Assembly (NCBI RefSeq): GCF_005405385.1
Contig: NZ_BJDY01000003.1
Coordinates: 677,484-741,483, forward strand
Source of the DNA: Lactiplantibacillus mudanjiangensis
GTDB taxonomy: Bacteria > Bacillota > Bacilli > Lactobacillales > Lactobacillaceae
DNA length: 64,000 nt
Reading direction: 5' to 3'
Shown: positions 48,228 through 57,691 of the stretch, in pieces
How the letters are laid out: each line of letters opens with the position of its first letter
Numbering within the stretch: position 1 is the stretch's first letter
The notes under the pieces: generated by a model
The model's database searches: none
Told to the model about the DNA's origin: nothing
Seen by the model: the letters and a program-made list of their open reading frames with translations, nothing else
Translations under genes and position numbers: made by a program

Positions 48228-48292
48228 GCCGATTATGACATAGATCGGCAACGTTTGCCGAACCAACGCTTGATTGGTTCGGCCTGTTTTGC
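48228..48292 (+). promoter_or_regulatory. pth leader with mutually exclusive hairpins (possible attenuator)
   Basis: Three hairpins overlap: GCCGAT/ATCGGC (48228-48233, 48244-48249), CGGCAA/TTGCCG (48246-48251, 48255-48260), and the terminator-like GCCGAACCAA/TTGGTTCGGC (48257-48266, 48274-48283) followed by CTGTTTTGC. The second blocks both others, an attenuator-type layout. No known riboswitch or T-box consensus is recognised. Confidence 0.5.
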
Positions 48293-48331
48293 ATTTAACT
48301 GACTGATAGTATAGAGGAGTTTAACAAACAA

Positions 48332-48889
48332 ATGAAAATGATTGTAGGTTTAGGTAATATTGGGTCAAAGTACGCGCAAACGCGACATAACGTTGGGTTC
48401 ATGATTGTAGATGAGATTGCCGCTAAATTAGGCGTTGATTTTAAAGCCAGCAAATTTGAAGCCGAAGTGGCGAGTGCTTTTGTGAACGGTGAAAAAGTTT
48501 TGCTAGTTAAGCCATCGACTTATATGAATGATTCGGGTCGCGCGGTTGGACCGTTGATGACGTATTATCAAGTCGATCCGGCCGATTTGTTAGTGGTTCA
48601 TGATGATTTGGATTTACCTTTAGGCAAAGTTCGGTTGAAGCAAAAGGGATCAGCTGGTGGTCATAATGGAATCAAGAGTATTTTAAGTCATGTTGGTGAT
48701 CCAAAATTCAAACGGGTTAAAGTCGGCATTGATCACCCGAATAAGATGAGTGTGGTTGACTACGTCTTGGGCAAGTTTACCCCGGCGCAACAACCACTAT
48801 TTAATGATGCAAAAATAACGGCCGTGGCAGCGATTGAAGCGTGGCTCGCCAATGATGATTTTGCGGCTGTAATGAATCAATATAACTAA
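48332..48889 (+). CDS. pth: Peptidyl-tRNA hydrolase
   Basis: Pth frees tRNA from peptidyl-tRNA that drops off ribosomes. The 185-aa protein has MKMIVGLGNIGSKYAQTRHNVGFMIVD with catalytic His20, LVKPSTYMNDSG, and VVHDDLDLPLGKVRLKQKGSAGGHNGI, all diagnostic. GAGGAG precedes the ATG. It begins the conserved pth-mfd-yabM-rqcP run and is preceded by an unusual structured leader. Confidence 0.97.
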   Translation: MKMIVGLGNIGSKYAQTRHNVGFMIVDEIAAKLGVDFKASKFEAEVASAFVNGEKVLLVKPSTYMNDSGRAVGPLMTYYQVDPADLLVVHDDLDLPLGKVRLKQKGSAGGHNGIKSILSHVGDPKFKRVKVGIDHPNKMSVVDYVLGKFTPAQQPLFNDAKITAVAAIEAWLANDDFAAVMNQYN

Positions 48890-48910
48890 AATTAGAGAAA
48901 GGAAGTCGCC

Positions 48911-51900
48911 ATGGATATTGAAACAATTGTTGCCCAGACATCAGAATTTCAAACGGTTTTAGCTGGAATTGCGCCAGCTAGTCGGCAATTGATTACTGGA
49001 CTGAATGGGTCAGCAAAAACGGTCTATGAAAGTGCACTTAATCGTGAAGCACAACACGCACAACTGATCGTGACCGATAATCTTTTTCATGCCAGTCAAT
49101 TGGTGGATGATTTAACGAATTTGTTACCAAATGACCGTGTTTTCTTATTTCCGGCCGAAGAAAATGTGGCGGCGGAAATCGCGACGAGTTCACCGGAATA
49201 TCGTGCACAGCGGGTGCAGGCTTTAAATGCCTTAACGAATGGTCAACCAGCAGTTGTCGTGACTTCGGTAGCGGGGGCTCGGCGCTTTTTGCCTCCAGTT
49301 GACCAATTTAAACAAGCAACTTTACCACTGAAGGTTGGTCAAGATGTTGACCTGGCAGCCTTACAAGTGCAGCTACATGATATGGGGTATCTCAAAGAAA
49401 AACTCGTTGCCCGTCCCGGGGATTTTGCAGTTCGGGGCTCAATTGTCGATATCTATCCACTAGATGCGGATTATCCGTTACGCTTGGACTTTTTTGATAC
49501 TGAAATTGATACGTTGAAGTACTTTGACCCTGAAACTCAACGATCGGTAGCTAATTTGGATGATTTCACCGTCTTACCGGCAACTGATTTTATTTTAACT
49601 AATGAGATGCTGAAAACTGGTGCTGATAAGTTGCAACAAGCGTTACAGACTGAAAGCAAACGGTTGAAGCCGGCTGAACGACAAACGTTGTCTGACAATT
49701 TGGCTCAGCCATTAGCCGATATGCAAAAAGGCATTATTGGGAACGATCTTCTATTATATGGCGATTATTTGTACGGTCAGAAAACCAGTTTATTTGATTA
49801 CGTGCCAGCTGATGGCATCGTGATTTTTGATGAGTATTCTCGCATCTTGGATAATGAACAACAATTGGTCCAACAAGAAGCGGACTGGGTCACCGACCAA
49901 TTAGCGCATCAACGGGTGTTATCAACGGCTAATTATGGGCATGATATGCGTGACTTATTAAAAACGGATCAACATGCGCAATTATTGATTTCACTTTTTC
50001 AAAAAGGAATTGGTAATGTTAAGTTAGCGCAAGTTACTAACGTGCGTACACGACCGATGCAAGAATTCTTTGGTCAATTGCCAACCTTAAAAACTGAATT
50101 GGACCGGTGGCAAAATCTCAAACAAACTGTGGTTTTGATGGTTGCCGAAGAAGACCGGTTAACGAAGGTTAGTGATACGCTAACCGATTTTGAGATCCAA
50201 GCAGTGATGACTAAGGCTGATAATTTGCAACCAAATACGGTGCAGATTGTGCAAGGTAGTTTACAAAACGGCTTTGAATTTGCTGATGGGCATTTAGTGG
50301 TGATTACGGAACAGGAAATGTTCAAGAAGGTCACCAAGAAACGACCACGGCGACAAACATTAGCCAATGCGGAACGGCTGAAAAGTTATACTGACTTAAA
50401 GCCCGGTGACTTTGTGGTGCACGTGAATCATGGGATCGGGAAGTACGTCGGGATGGAAACGTTAGAAGTTGACGGTGTTCATCAGGACTACATCACGATT
50501 GCCTATCAAAATAATGCCAAGATTTTTATTCCAGTGACGCAGCTGAACTTGGTCCAGAAGTATGTGTCGTCAGAATCTAAGACACCACATATTAATAAAC
50601 TCGGCGGTACAGAATGGACGAAAGCCAAAAGTAAAGTTGCCGCTAAAATTGAAGATATCGCCGATGAACTCGTGGAATTGTACGCGAAACGCGAAGCTGA
50701 AAAAGGGTATGCCTTTCCAGTTGATGACAGCTATCAAACGGACTTCGACAATGAATTCCCTTATGCGGAAACGCCTGATCAGTTACGGACGATTGAAGAA
50801 ATCAAACATGATATGGAACGGCCAAAACCAATGGACCGGTTGTTAGTTGGTGATGTGGGTTATGGGAAGACCGAAGTTGCACTACGGGCTGCTTTTAAGG
50901 CCATCGAAGCTGGTAAACAAGTGGCTTTCCTAGTGCCAACCACGATTCTCGCGCAACAGCATTACGAGACCATGCTGAATCGGTTTGAAGGTTACCCGGT
51001 TAATGTGGGGATGCTGTCGCGTTTTAGAACTGCTAAAGAAATGAAAGCCACGGTAGCTGATTTAAAGACGGGTGATTTAGATATTGTGGTCGGGACGCAC
51101 CGGTTGCTTTCTAAAGATGTTCAATTCGCAGACCTTGGCTTACTCATTATTGATGAGGAACAACGGTTTGGGGTTAAACATAAGGAACGACTAAAGGCAC
51201 TAAAAGCTAGCGTCGACGTCTTGACGTTAACTGCAACACCGATTCCACGGACCTTGCATATGTCGATGCTTGGGGTGCGTGATTTATCAGTCATTGAGAC
51301 CCCACCGACCAATCGTTATCCGATCCAAACTTACGTCATGGAACAAAACTTTGGTGTAATTAAGGATGGAATTGAACGCGAAATGCAACGGAACGGTCAA
51401 GTATTCTACCTACACAATCGTGTTCAAGACATTGATAAAGTGGTGGCTCAGATTAAGGATCTTGTGCCGGAAGCGGCAGTGGCACATATTGATGGTCAGA
51501 TGCCAGAGTCGCAATTGGAAGGCATCTTATATGATTTCATCCGCGGAGAATATGACGTCTTAGTTACGACAACGATTATTGAGACCGGGGTTGATATTCC
51601 CAACGTTAATACGCTGTTTGTAGAAAACGCTGATCACATGGGCTTGTCGCAGTTGTATCAATTGCGTGGCCGAATTGGTCGAAGTAGCCGGGTGGCCTAT
51701 GCATACTTTACGTACCAACAAAATAAGGTCTTGACCGAAGTTGGCGAAAAACGGCTGCAAGCGATTAAAGATTTTACTGAATTAGGTTCTGGTTTCAAAA
51801 TTGCGATGCGCGACTTGTCAATTCGCGGGGCCGGGAATTTGTTAGGTAAGCAGCAACACGGCTTCATCGACTCTGTCGGGTATGATCTATATACACAGAT

Positions 51901-52438
51901 GCTGTCTGAAGCAGTTGCGAAGAAACGGGGTCAAAAAGTGGCAGCGAAGACTGATGCCACGATTGAACTGGGCATTGAAGCTTATTTGCCAACGACGTAT
52001 ATTGAAGATGAACGTCAAAAGATCGAAATCTATAAACGAATTCGCCAGTTAGAAAATAATGATCAGTTCTTGGAAGTTCAAGCTGATTTGATTGATCGCT
52101 TTGGCGATTATCCAACTGAAGTGGCTGGTTTACTGGCGGTAGGTAAGTTGAAATTACTAGCGGATAACGCCTTAATTGAGAAGATTCAACGTCATGATGA
52201 TGAGTTAGCATTGACGTTATCGAAGATTGGGACGGCTAAGCTAGATACTAAAGATATCTTTAAGGCGTTAGCAAAAACGAAGTTACGAGCGACAGTCGGG
52301 ATTGATGATGATAAAATGAAGGTTAAATTAGTGATTCAACCGCAGATGCAAGAAGCGGATTGGCTGGCACAGTTAACCCAATTCGTGCAACAACTTAGCT
52401 TGATTCTTGCGCCAAGTGCGGCGACACCGAGTAAGTAA
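48911..52438 (+). CDS. mfd: Transcription-repair coupling factor
   Basis: Mfd removes RNA polymerase stalled at DNA lesions and recruits UvrA. The 1175-aa protein has the UvrB-homology N-terminal part (RPGDFAVRGSIVDIYP), the RNA polymerase-interacting CarD-like domain (LKPGDFVVHVNHGIGKY near residue 496), and the RecG-like motor: LLVGDVGYGKTEVA, IIDEEQRFGV, TLTATPIPRT, QLRGRIGRS. The TRG motif region and D7 follow. It starts 21 bp after pth with AAAGGAAG upstream. Confidence 0.97.
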   Translation: MDIETIVAQTSEFQTVLAGIAPASRQLITGLNGSAKTVYESALNREAQHAQLIVTDNLFHASQLVDDLTNLLPNDRVFLFPAEENVAAEIATSSPEYRAQRVQALNALTNGQPAVVVTSVAGARRFLPPVDQFKQATLPLKVGQDVDLAALQVQLHDMGYLKEKLVARPGDFAVRGSIVDIYPLDADYPLRLDFFDTEIDTLKYFDPETQRSVANLDDFTVLPATDFILTNEMLKTGADKLQQALQTESKRLKPAERQTLSDNLAQPLADMQKGIIGNDLLLYGDYLYGQKTSLFDYVPADGIVIFDEYSRILDNEQQLVQQEADWVTDQLAHQRVLSTANYGHDMRDLLKTDQHAQLLISLFQKGIGNVKLAQVTNVRTRPMQEFFGQLPTLKTELDRWQNLKQTVVLMVAEEDRLTKVSDTLTDFEIQAVMTKADNLQPNTVQIVQGSLQNGFEFADGHLVVITEQEMFKKVTKKRPRRQTLANAERLKSYTDLKPGDFVVHVNHGIGKYVGMETLEVDGVHQDYITIAYQNNAKIFIPVTQLNLVQKYVSSESKTPHINKLGGTEWTKAKSKVAAKIEDIADELVELYAKREAEKGYAFPVDDSYQTDFDNEFPYAETPDQLRTIEEIKHDMERPKPMDRLLVGDVGYGKTEVALRAAFKAIEAGKQVAFLVPTTILAQQHYETMLNRFEGYPVNVGMLSRFRTAKEMKATVADLKTGDLDIVVGTHRLLSKDVQFADLGLLIIDEEQRFGVKHKERLKALKASVDVLTLTATPIPRTLHMSMLGVRDLSVIETPPTNRYPIQTYVMEQNFGVIKDGIEREMQRNGQVFYLHNRVQDIDKVVAQIKDLVPEAAVAHIDGQMPESQLEGILYDFIRGEYDVLVTTTIIETGVDIPNVNTLFVENADHMGLSQLYQLRGRIGRSSRVAYAYFTYQQNKVLTEVGEKRLQAIKDFTELGSGFKIAMRDLSIRGAGNLLGKQQHGFIDSVGYDLYTQMLSEAVAKKRGQKVAAKTDATIELGIEAYLPTTYIEDERQKIEIYKRIRQLENNDQFLEVQADLIDRFGDYPTEVAGLLAVGKLKLLADNALIEKIQRHDDELALTLSKIGTAKLDTKDIFKALAKTKLRATVGIDDDKMKVKLVIQPQMQEADWLAQLTQFVQQLSLILAPSAATPSK

Positions 52439-52454
52439 TCGGTAGAAGGGATTT

Positions 52455-54059
52455 ATGATGCCAAAAGATCGCTTGAACACCATGTTTCGGGGGGCATTAA
52501 TCCTTTCGATTTCATCATTAGTCGCGAAAATTCTAAGTGCAGTATACCGAATTCCATTTCAAAATATGGTCGGCAATACTGGTTTTTATGTGTATCAACA
52601 GATTTACCCTATTTATGGGATTGGGATGACTTTTGCTTTAAATGGGCTCCCAACGTTTATCTCAAAGTTAGTCGCGGAACAGCCAGACGATACGAGTCAA
52701 GCTTTAGTGACCCGGCGCGCCTTTCATATTTTGAGTGGCCTCTCACTAGGAATCTTCGTTTGTTTACAAGTCGGGGCGCCATGGTTGGCCGTTCGAATGG
52801 GTGATGGCCAATTAGCACCGATTATTGGTGCGGTTGCCTGGATGTTCCTGTTCATGCCATGGTTGGCAACTGGTCGTGGTTATTACCAAGGACGTTTTTT
52901 GATGGGGCCGACAGCAGTTTCACAGCTCATTGAGCAAGTGGTCCGAGTCGGGGTGATTATTATGGCTGCCTACATTGGGGTTCATCGTGGCTGGGATGAC
53001 TATCACATGGGAAGCTGGGCGATGAGCTCGGCAGCAATTGCAGCGTTATGTTCGTCGTTAATCTTTGTCAGTTTTGGCTTGCGTTATTTATTAGCACCAG
53101 CGCCAGCAGCAACACGCCCTTTGCCCAGTTATCGGCAGTTGACGCGCCGTTTTATTGTTGAAGGTGGGACGCTATGTTTAGTGGCCGCCGTGGTGGTTTT
53201 ACTGCAATTGATTGATTCATTTTCAGTGATGCGCGGGTTAACCCGGCAAGGCATGCTGATAGATGTGGCTAAGGCTGTTAAAGGGGTCTATGATCGTGGC
53301 CAACCATTGGTTCAGCTAGGATTGGTGGTGGCAACCTCGTTTTCAGCAACTTTACTGCCAGCGTTAACAAACGCCTTAGCTCATCGCCAATTAATTGAAT
53401 TTAAGCGCCATACCCGCGCGATGGTCCATGTCAGCTTGGCCTTGTCAATGGCGGCCACTGTTGGTCTCATTGCACTGATGCCCCAGATCAATCGCTTGTT
53501 GTTTGGGTCGTTAGAAGGGACCACCGCATTACGTGTTTATGTCATTAGTATTTTATTTGCGGCGTTAATTACCACGTACACGAGTGTCTTACAAAGTTTA
53601 GATCAATATAGTGCCATGATTATGGGCATTATTGCCGGCTTAGGGACGAAGTTACTGTTAAATTATCAGATGGTTGTGCATTTTGGCATCAATGGTGCTA
53701 GTGCCACTACGGTTTTGAGTTTAGCAGTGATGTTTGGGATTATGTGGCTAGGGTCACCAGAAGATTTACGCCAAGTGCTACTGGAAAGTGGCTACTTGAT
53801 TAAGTTATTGCTGGTCAGTGGCGCGATGGGATTGGTGGTTATTTTAACCAGTCGTGAGTTACAAGCCTTAGCTGGACCCATGATGGCCCAGCAACGTAGT
53901 TTTGCTGGCATCATCACGTTTATTGGTATTTTAGTGGGGGTCGTTGTCTTCGTTGCAGGGGCAATTGGCGCTCGGTTATTCACAATTCGGGAGTGGTTAG
54001 TCCTCCCATATGGCAAACGGTTAATTAAGTTAGTTGCCAAAGGAAAGGAACATCATTAA
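52455..54059 (+). CDS. MOP-superfamily polysaccharide/lipid flippase (YabM-like)
   Basis: This 534-aa membrane protein has about 14 hydrophobic segments and belongs to the MATE-like/MVF PST family (SpoVB, YtgP, YabM). The N-terminus ([29 protein letters not shown]) is typical of these proteins, and a basic stretch [14 protein letters not shown] precedes the second half. Relatives flip wall-precursor lipids or take part in stress survival; the substrate here is unknown. It sits 16 bp after mfd. Start ATG 52455 or 52458. Confidence 0.85.
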   Translation: MMPKDRLNTMFRGALILSISSLVAKILSAVYRIPFQNMVGNTGFYVYQQIYPIYGIGMTFALNGLPTFISKLVAEQPDDTSQALVTRRAFHILSGLSLGIFVCLQVGAPWLAVRMGDGQLAPIIGAVAWMFLFMPWLATGRGYYQGRFLMGPTAVSQLIEQVVRVGVIIMAAYIGVHRGWDDYHMGSWAMSSAAIAALCSSLIFVSFGLRYLLAPAPAATRPLPSYRQLTRRFIVEGGTLCLVAAVVVLLQLIDSFSVMRGLTRQGMLIDVAKAVKGVYDRGQPLVQLGLVVATSFSATLLPALTNALAHRQLIEFKRHTRAMVHVSLALSMAATVGLIALMPQINRLLFGSLEGTTALRVYVISILFAALITTYTSVLQSLDQYSAMIMGIIAGLGTKLLLNYQMVVHFGINGASATTVLSLAVMFGIMWLGSPEDLRQVLLESGYLIKLLLVSGAMGLVVILTSRELQALAGPMMAQQRSFAGIITFIGILVGVVVFVAGAIGARLFTIREWLVLPYGKRLIKLVAKGKEHH

Positions 54060-54061
54060 AA

Positions 54062-54343
54062 ATGAGTATGCGTTTAGATAAGTTTTTGAAAGTTTCACGG
54101 ATTATTAAACGGCGGTCAGTGGCTAAAGAAATCGCGGACAAAGGCCGGATTCAAATTAACGATAAAGTTGCTAAGTCTTCAACCAACGTTAGTGTTGGCG
54201 ATGAATTGATTATTGGATTTGGTAATAAAACATTAACGGTTAAGGTGACCCAATTGTTGGAAACAACTAAGAAAAATGATGCGGAGCTCATGTATGATAT
54301 CGTGAACGAAGCATACAAAACGGATTACCGCGCGGAACCCTAG
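54062..54343 (+). CDS. rqcP: S4-domain ribosome quality control factor RqcP
   Basis: This 93-aa protein is a single S4 RNA-binding domain: [31 protein letters not shown], followed by [20 protein letters not shown]. RqcP (YabO) holds nascent-chain tRNA on obstructed 50S subunits while RqcH adds alanine tails; heat-shock Hsp15 is a more distant relative. It starts 2 bp after the flippase gene, and divIC follows, as in Bacillus. Confidence 0.9.
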   Translation: MSMRLDKFLKVSRIIKRRSVAKEIADKGRIQINDKVAKSSTNVSVGDELIIGFGNKTLTVKVTQLLETTKKNDAELMYDIVNEAYKTDYRAEP

Positions 54344-54398
54344 GTTAAACGTGTTTTGAAAAAAGGCTGAAAACCTTGATTTAATCCGCATGATGTCG

Positions 54399-54427
54399 TT
54401 TACACCATCAGCGGAAGTTGTTATAAT
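54399..54427 (+). promoter_or_regulatory. divIC promoter
   Basis: -35 TTTACA (54399-54404), 17-bp spacer, perfect -10 TATAAT (54422-54427). Confidence 0.7.
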
Positions 54428-54459
54428 TTAATCAACCTCGGTAGAAAGGACTGGTCAAG

Positions 54460-54858
54460 ATGACGAACGATTCTCACAGTAAGATCAAACAGTTAGATAA
54501 TGATTATACCCGCCAAGTCGCGAGTGATCATCAGGGCTACCAACAACGTCGATTACAAGTTCGGCGTCGTCGCTTTATTGCCATCGTCGCCGTCTTTGGC
54601 GCATTGTTGCTATGTTTTGGTTTTCAATTAATCAATACCCGTGCGAGTTTACGGACGGTGAATCGCCAAGTTGCGACTAGTCAAGTTAAATTAAATAAGG
54701 TTCAAACGAAGCATACCCAATTGGATACCCAAATCAAACAACTCAATAACAAGGACTATTTACAAAAGTTATTGCGTTCAAAGTATGATTATACGAAGAG
54801 TGGCGAAACGGTTTATAGCTTACCAAATGATAATGCATCTGACGTAACTGCTAATTAG
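54460..54858 (+). CDS. divIC: Septum formation protein DivIC/FtsB family
   Basis: A 132-aa bitopic membrane protein: a basic cytoplasmic N-terminus, one membrane helix (FIAIVAVFGALLLCFGFQLI, about residues 39-58) and an external coiled coil (LRTVNRQVATSQVKLNKVQTKHTQLDTQIKQLNN), ending in the KLLRSKYDYTKSGETVY motif typical of DivIC. It works with DivIB and FtsL in the divisome. It has its own promoter between rqcP and yabR. Confidence 0.92.
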   Translation: MTNDSHSKIKQLDNDYTRQVASDHQGYQQRRLQVRRRRFIAIVAVFGALLLCFGFQLINTRASLRTVNRQVATSQVKLNKVQTKHTQLDTQIKQLNNKDYLQKLLRSKYDYTKSGETVYSLPNDNASDVTAN

Positions 54859-54939
54859 TCGGGGCTTTTAGCGAATGTTTATATGTAGACCATTGTTAAC
54901 AGATGCCTTAAATAATTTAACTCAAAGTTTCACAAAATA

Positions 54940-54948
54940 TGCTATACT
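54940..54948 (+). promoter_or_regulatory. Extended -10 promoter of the S1-domain gene
   Basis: TGC plus TATACT (54943-54948), 36 bp before the ATG. Confidence 0.5.
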
Positions 54949-54983
54949 AAAACCATTATTTCATAGGAGGAACAACTTTTTTT

Positions 54984-55532
54984 ATGGCAATTGAAGTAGG
55001 TACGAAAGTCACTGGTAAAGTATCTGGGATCACTAATTTTGGTGCATTCGTGAACTTGGGTAACAATCAAACGGGGCTGGTGCATATCAGTGAAGTTTCC
55101 GATGGATTTGTTAAAGACATTCATGATGTGTTGAGTGTCGGCGATGAAGTGACAGTCAAAGTTTTAACGGTCGGTAATGACGGTAAAATTGGCTTGTCGA
55201 TTCGGAAGGCTGTGGATCATCCTAAGGGTGAACATACAGACCGTGATCATCACCAAAGTAGCAGTCATCAAGGTAGTGCCCGCCCAAGCAACAATGCTCA
55301 TGGTCGGACTGATCGTGGTGAACACCAAGGTAACCACCGTGAACGTACTAATAACTTTCATAGTCGGGGTGGCAACGGCGGTGGTCGTTTCCAATCACGG
55401 CAACATGAAAATAAGAAACAAGATTTTGACTCCTTAATGTCCGGGTTCTTAAAGGAAAGCGAAGATCGCTTAACGACTTTAAAGCGGAACACGGAAGGCA
55501 AGCGCGGTGGCCGAGGCGGTCGTCGTAGCTAA
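54984..55532 (+). CDS. yabR: S1-domain RNA-binding protein (YabR/CvfD-like)
   Basis: This 182-aa protein has one S1 domain at residues 4-74 (GTKVTGKVSGITNFGAFVNL, TGLVHISEVSDGFV, GLSIRKA). A long His/Asn/Gly/Arg-rich low-complexity tail follows, then a terminal block with KKQDFDSLMSGFLKESEDRL, which is conserved in the family. YabR/CvfD homologues are ribosome-associated RNA-binding regulators. AGGAGG precedes the ATG. It lies between divIC and tilS as in Bacillus. Confidence 0.88.
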   Translation: MAIEVGTKVTGKVSGITNFGAFVNLGNNQTGLVHISEVSDGFVKDIHDVLSVGDEVTVKVLTVGNDGKIGLSIRKAVDHPKGEHTDRDHHQSSSHQGSARPSNNAHGRTDRGEHQGNHRERTNNFHSRGGNGGGRFQSRQHENKKQDFDSLMSGFLKESEDRLTTLKRNTEGKRGGRGGRRS

Positions 55533-55560
55533 CCCAGTATTGACTTAAAATGTAAACGGC

Positions 55561-55594
55561 AAAGAGCCTGGGACAAGCGTCCTGGGCTCTTTTG
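55561..55594 (+). terminator. Terminator after yabR
   Basis: AAAGAGCC...GGCTCTTTT stem, with GGAC/GTCC inside and a CA/TG mismatch, then TTTTG. The GAGCCTGGGACAA arm is part of the repeat-family copy B that follows. Confidence 0.8.
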
Positions 55595-55603
55595 TCACAA
55601 GTT

Positions 55604-55655
55604 TCGGCTATAAATATTCGGAGATTCAAAACGAGTTTGGGTTTTATTCCAAATG
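55604..55655 (+). repeat. Small intergenic repeat family, copy B (before tilS)
   Basis: GGCTATAAATATTCGGAG, then ATTCAAAACGAGTTTGGG and TTTTATTCC, the same order as copy A before ispE (2381-2432). It lies ~20 bp upstream of the tilS GTG, again in the leader of a gene. Confidence 0.65.
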
Positions 55656-55675
55656 CTAACAAAGGGGGGATCAAC

Positions 55676-57055
55676 GTGGCACTAGCGCGACTATTTAAAC
55701 GCCAGTTGGCTGCTGCTAAGTTATTATCACCAGCTAAAACCGTGATCGTGGCCGTTTCGACGGGTGTTGATTCCATGGTCTTACTAACGTTATTGCAACA
55801 ATTGCCGATACAGCAGCGGCCACAATTAATCGTTGCTCATGTGAATCATCAGTTACGTCGCCAAAGCGCACAAGAAGCGGCGTATTTACGAACGTATTGT
55901 GACCAGCATCAGTTGCCGTTGCGGTTAGTTGATTGGCCAATTGACGCGCACCCTAAGACTGGCGTTGAAGCGGCGGCCCGCCAATTTCGTTATGACTTTT
56001 TTGCAACGGTGTTAAAAACAACTGGGGCCGATGCCGTGTTAACGGCGCATCACGCCAATGATCAAGCTGAAACTTATTTAATGAAGTTAGCGCGTGGTGG
56101 CGAGTTGGCACAATTAACGGGGATGGCGACTAACCGGGCATTTCATGGCAAACAGCTGGTACGACCACTGTTACCTTTTGCTAAGGCGACGCTGCGTGAT
56201 TATGCGGTGACTAATGGTTTGACCTGGTTTGAAGATGTCACGAATCAAGATATTACTTTAACACGTAATCGGATTCGCCAGCGCGTGGTACCTGAATTGA
56301 CAGTGGTCAATCCCGCCTTCTTACAACATGTTGCGGCCTACCAGGCCCAATTGCAGGCGTTGCTGACGGCGCAAGCACAGATGATGACCCAACTTTTGCC
56401 AACGGTGATGACTGAAAAGAATGCGTTGAGTGTCGCTGCTTTTACCCAAGTTTTAACGACTTGGCAAGTGCCAGTCCTACAAACGTGGTTGACTCAGCGA
56501 ACCGGACAAGTGTGGTCAACTGACAAATTAACCCCGTGGCACCATTGGATCTTGAATGAACAACAGCCCACGGGGCAGCTGAATATCGACGCTCACTGGC
56601 AATTGGTCAAAGCTGCTGGGATCATTGACGTTTGTCCGCATAAAAAAAGGGTTAAAAAGTTAAGGCCCGTTGAAAAAAATATGGTAGACTTAAACCAATG
56701 GCAGAAAATTACTGCGACCCAAACCGCGGGAGTCTTTGAACAGCCGCCAACGCCAACTAGTCAGCCGTTTCCAATTCGACCGACTGATTGGCCATTAAGT
56801 TGGCGACCGTGGCAACCACAGGATCAACTCACCTTGAAAGGTGGTGGCCATCAGTTGGTACGACGCATCTTAATTGATCAAAAGGTCCCAGTGACCCAGC
56901 GTCCACTAGCAATGGTATTGGTCAACGCCCAGGGGACGGTTTTGTGGTTAGTCGGGTACAAGGTAAGTTACCGGGATCCGCAAACGGCGGCCCAAACAGT
57001 ATTTTTAGCCTTAAAAAAACAGACGGAGTCGAAAGGAGCACATCTGAAACGATGA
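55676..57055 (+). CDS. tilS: tRNA(Ile)-lysidine synthase
   Basis: TilS converts C34 of tRNA-Ile(CAU) to lysidine so it reads AUA. The 459-aa protein has the N-type ATP-pyrophosphatase loop [13 protein letters not shown] (SxGxDS; the usual second-position Gly is Thr), [22 protein letters not shown], and the C-terminal substrate domains. GTG 55676 follows AAAGGGGGG; an in-frame extension upstream lies in the repeat. It overlaps hpt by 4 bp, a pairing (and occasional fusion) common in Bacilli. Confidence 0.94.
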   Translation: MALARLFKRQLAAAKLLSPAKTVIVAVSTGVDSMVLLTLLQQLPIQQRPQLIVAHVNHQLRRQSAQEAAYLRTYCDQHQLPLRLVDWPIDAHPKTGVEAAARQFRYDFFATVLKTTGADAVLTAHHANDQAETYLMKLARGGELAQLTGMATNRAFHGKQLVRPLLPFAKATLRDYAVTNGLTWFEDVTNQDITLTRNRIRQRVVPELTVVNPAFLQHVAAYQAQLQALLTAQAQMMTQLLPTVMTEKNALSVAAFTQVLTTWQVPVLQTWLTQRTGQVWSTDKLTPWHHWILNEQQPTGQLNIDAHWQLVKAAGIIDVCPHKKRVKKLRPVEKNMVDLNQWQKITATQTAGVFEQPPTPTSQPFPIRPTDWPLSWRPWQPQDQLTLKGGGHQLVRRILIDQKVPVTQRPLAMVLVNAQGTVLWLVGYKVSYRDPQTAAQTVFLALKKQTESKGAHLKR

Positions 57056-57594
57056 ACAACGACATTGAACGAGTACTCTATAGTCGCGAACAAATTCAGG
57101 AAGTTGCGCAGAAATTGGGTCAGGAATTAACGACGGCATATGCGGGGAAGAACCCGTTGGTCATTTGTGTACTCAAGGGTGCCGTCTTATTTACCACGGA
57201 TATTATCCGCGAGATGGATACGTATCTTGATTTAGATTTCATTAACTTGTCTAGTTATGGGAATGAAACGATCTCAAGTGGGGAAGTCCAATTAACCAAG
57301 GATTTGGATGCCGATGTGACGGGACGCGATGTTTTAGTGATTGAAGATATCATTGATACGGGGAGGACATTGAAGTTCTTGGTGGATCTGTTAAAACGAC
57401 GCGATGTTAACTCAGTCAAGGTTTGTACGTTACTTGATAAACCGGCTGGTCGCTTGGTCGATATCAAGGCTGATTATATTGGTTTTGAGGTGCCAAATGA
57501 GTTTGTTGTCGGTTACGGTTTAGATTATGCGGAACGTTATCGGAATCTCCCATATGTTGGGATTCTGAAACCCGCAATTTACGAGCATAAATAA
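57052..57594 (+). CDS. hpt: Hypoxanthine-guanine phosphoribosyltransferase
   Basis: Salvages hypoxanthine and guanine to IMP and GMP using PRPP. The 180-aa protein has [28 protein letters not shown], and the PRPP loop [14 protein letters not shown] near residue 100. ATG 57052 overlaps the tilS stop; AAAGGAG is 13 nt upstream. It directly precedes ftsH, a very conserved neighbour. Confidence 0.97.
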   Translation: MNNDIERVLYSREQIQEVAQKLGQELTTAYAGKNPLVICVLKGAVLFTTDIIREMDTYLDLDFINLSSYGNETISSGEVQLTKDLDADVTGRDVLVIEDIIDTGRTLKFLVDLLKRRDVNSVKVCTLLDKPAGRLVDIKADYIGFEVPNEFVVGYGLDYAERYRNLPYVGILKPAIYEHK

Positions 57595-57624
57595 TTGGTC
57601 AATGATAGTCAAATGTGCTATGAT
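57595..57624 (+). promoter_or_regulatory. ftsH promoter with CtsR operator
   Basis: GGTCAAT-GAT-AGTCAAA (57597-57613) matches the CtsR tandem heptad RGTCAAA-NAN-RGTCAAA with one mismatch. It overlaps the -35 TTGGTC (57595-57600); the -10 is TGC-TATGAT (57619-57624). I recall that ftsH of L. plantarum is reported as a CtsR target, which agrees. Confidence 0.8.
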
Positions 57625-57691
57625 TTAGACTATCGAAGTCTAGTACCGTGCTTAATAACAGGTTATAAAAGTTTCGATGAAGGAGGCACAT

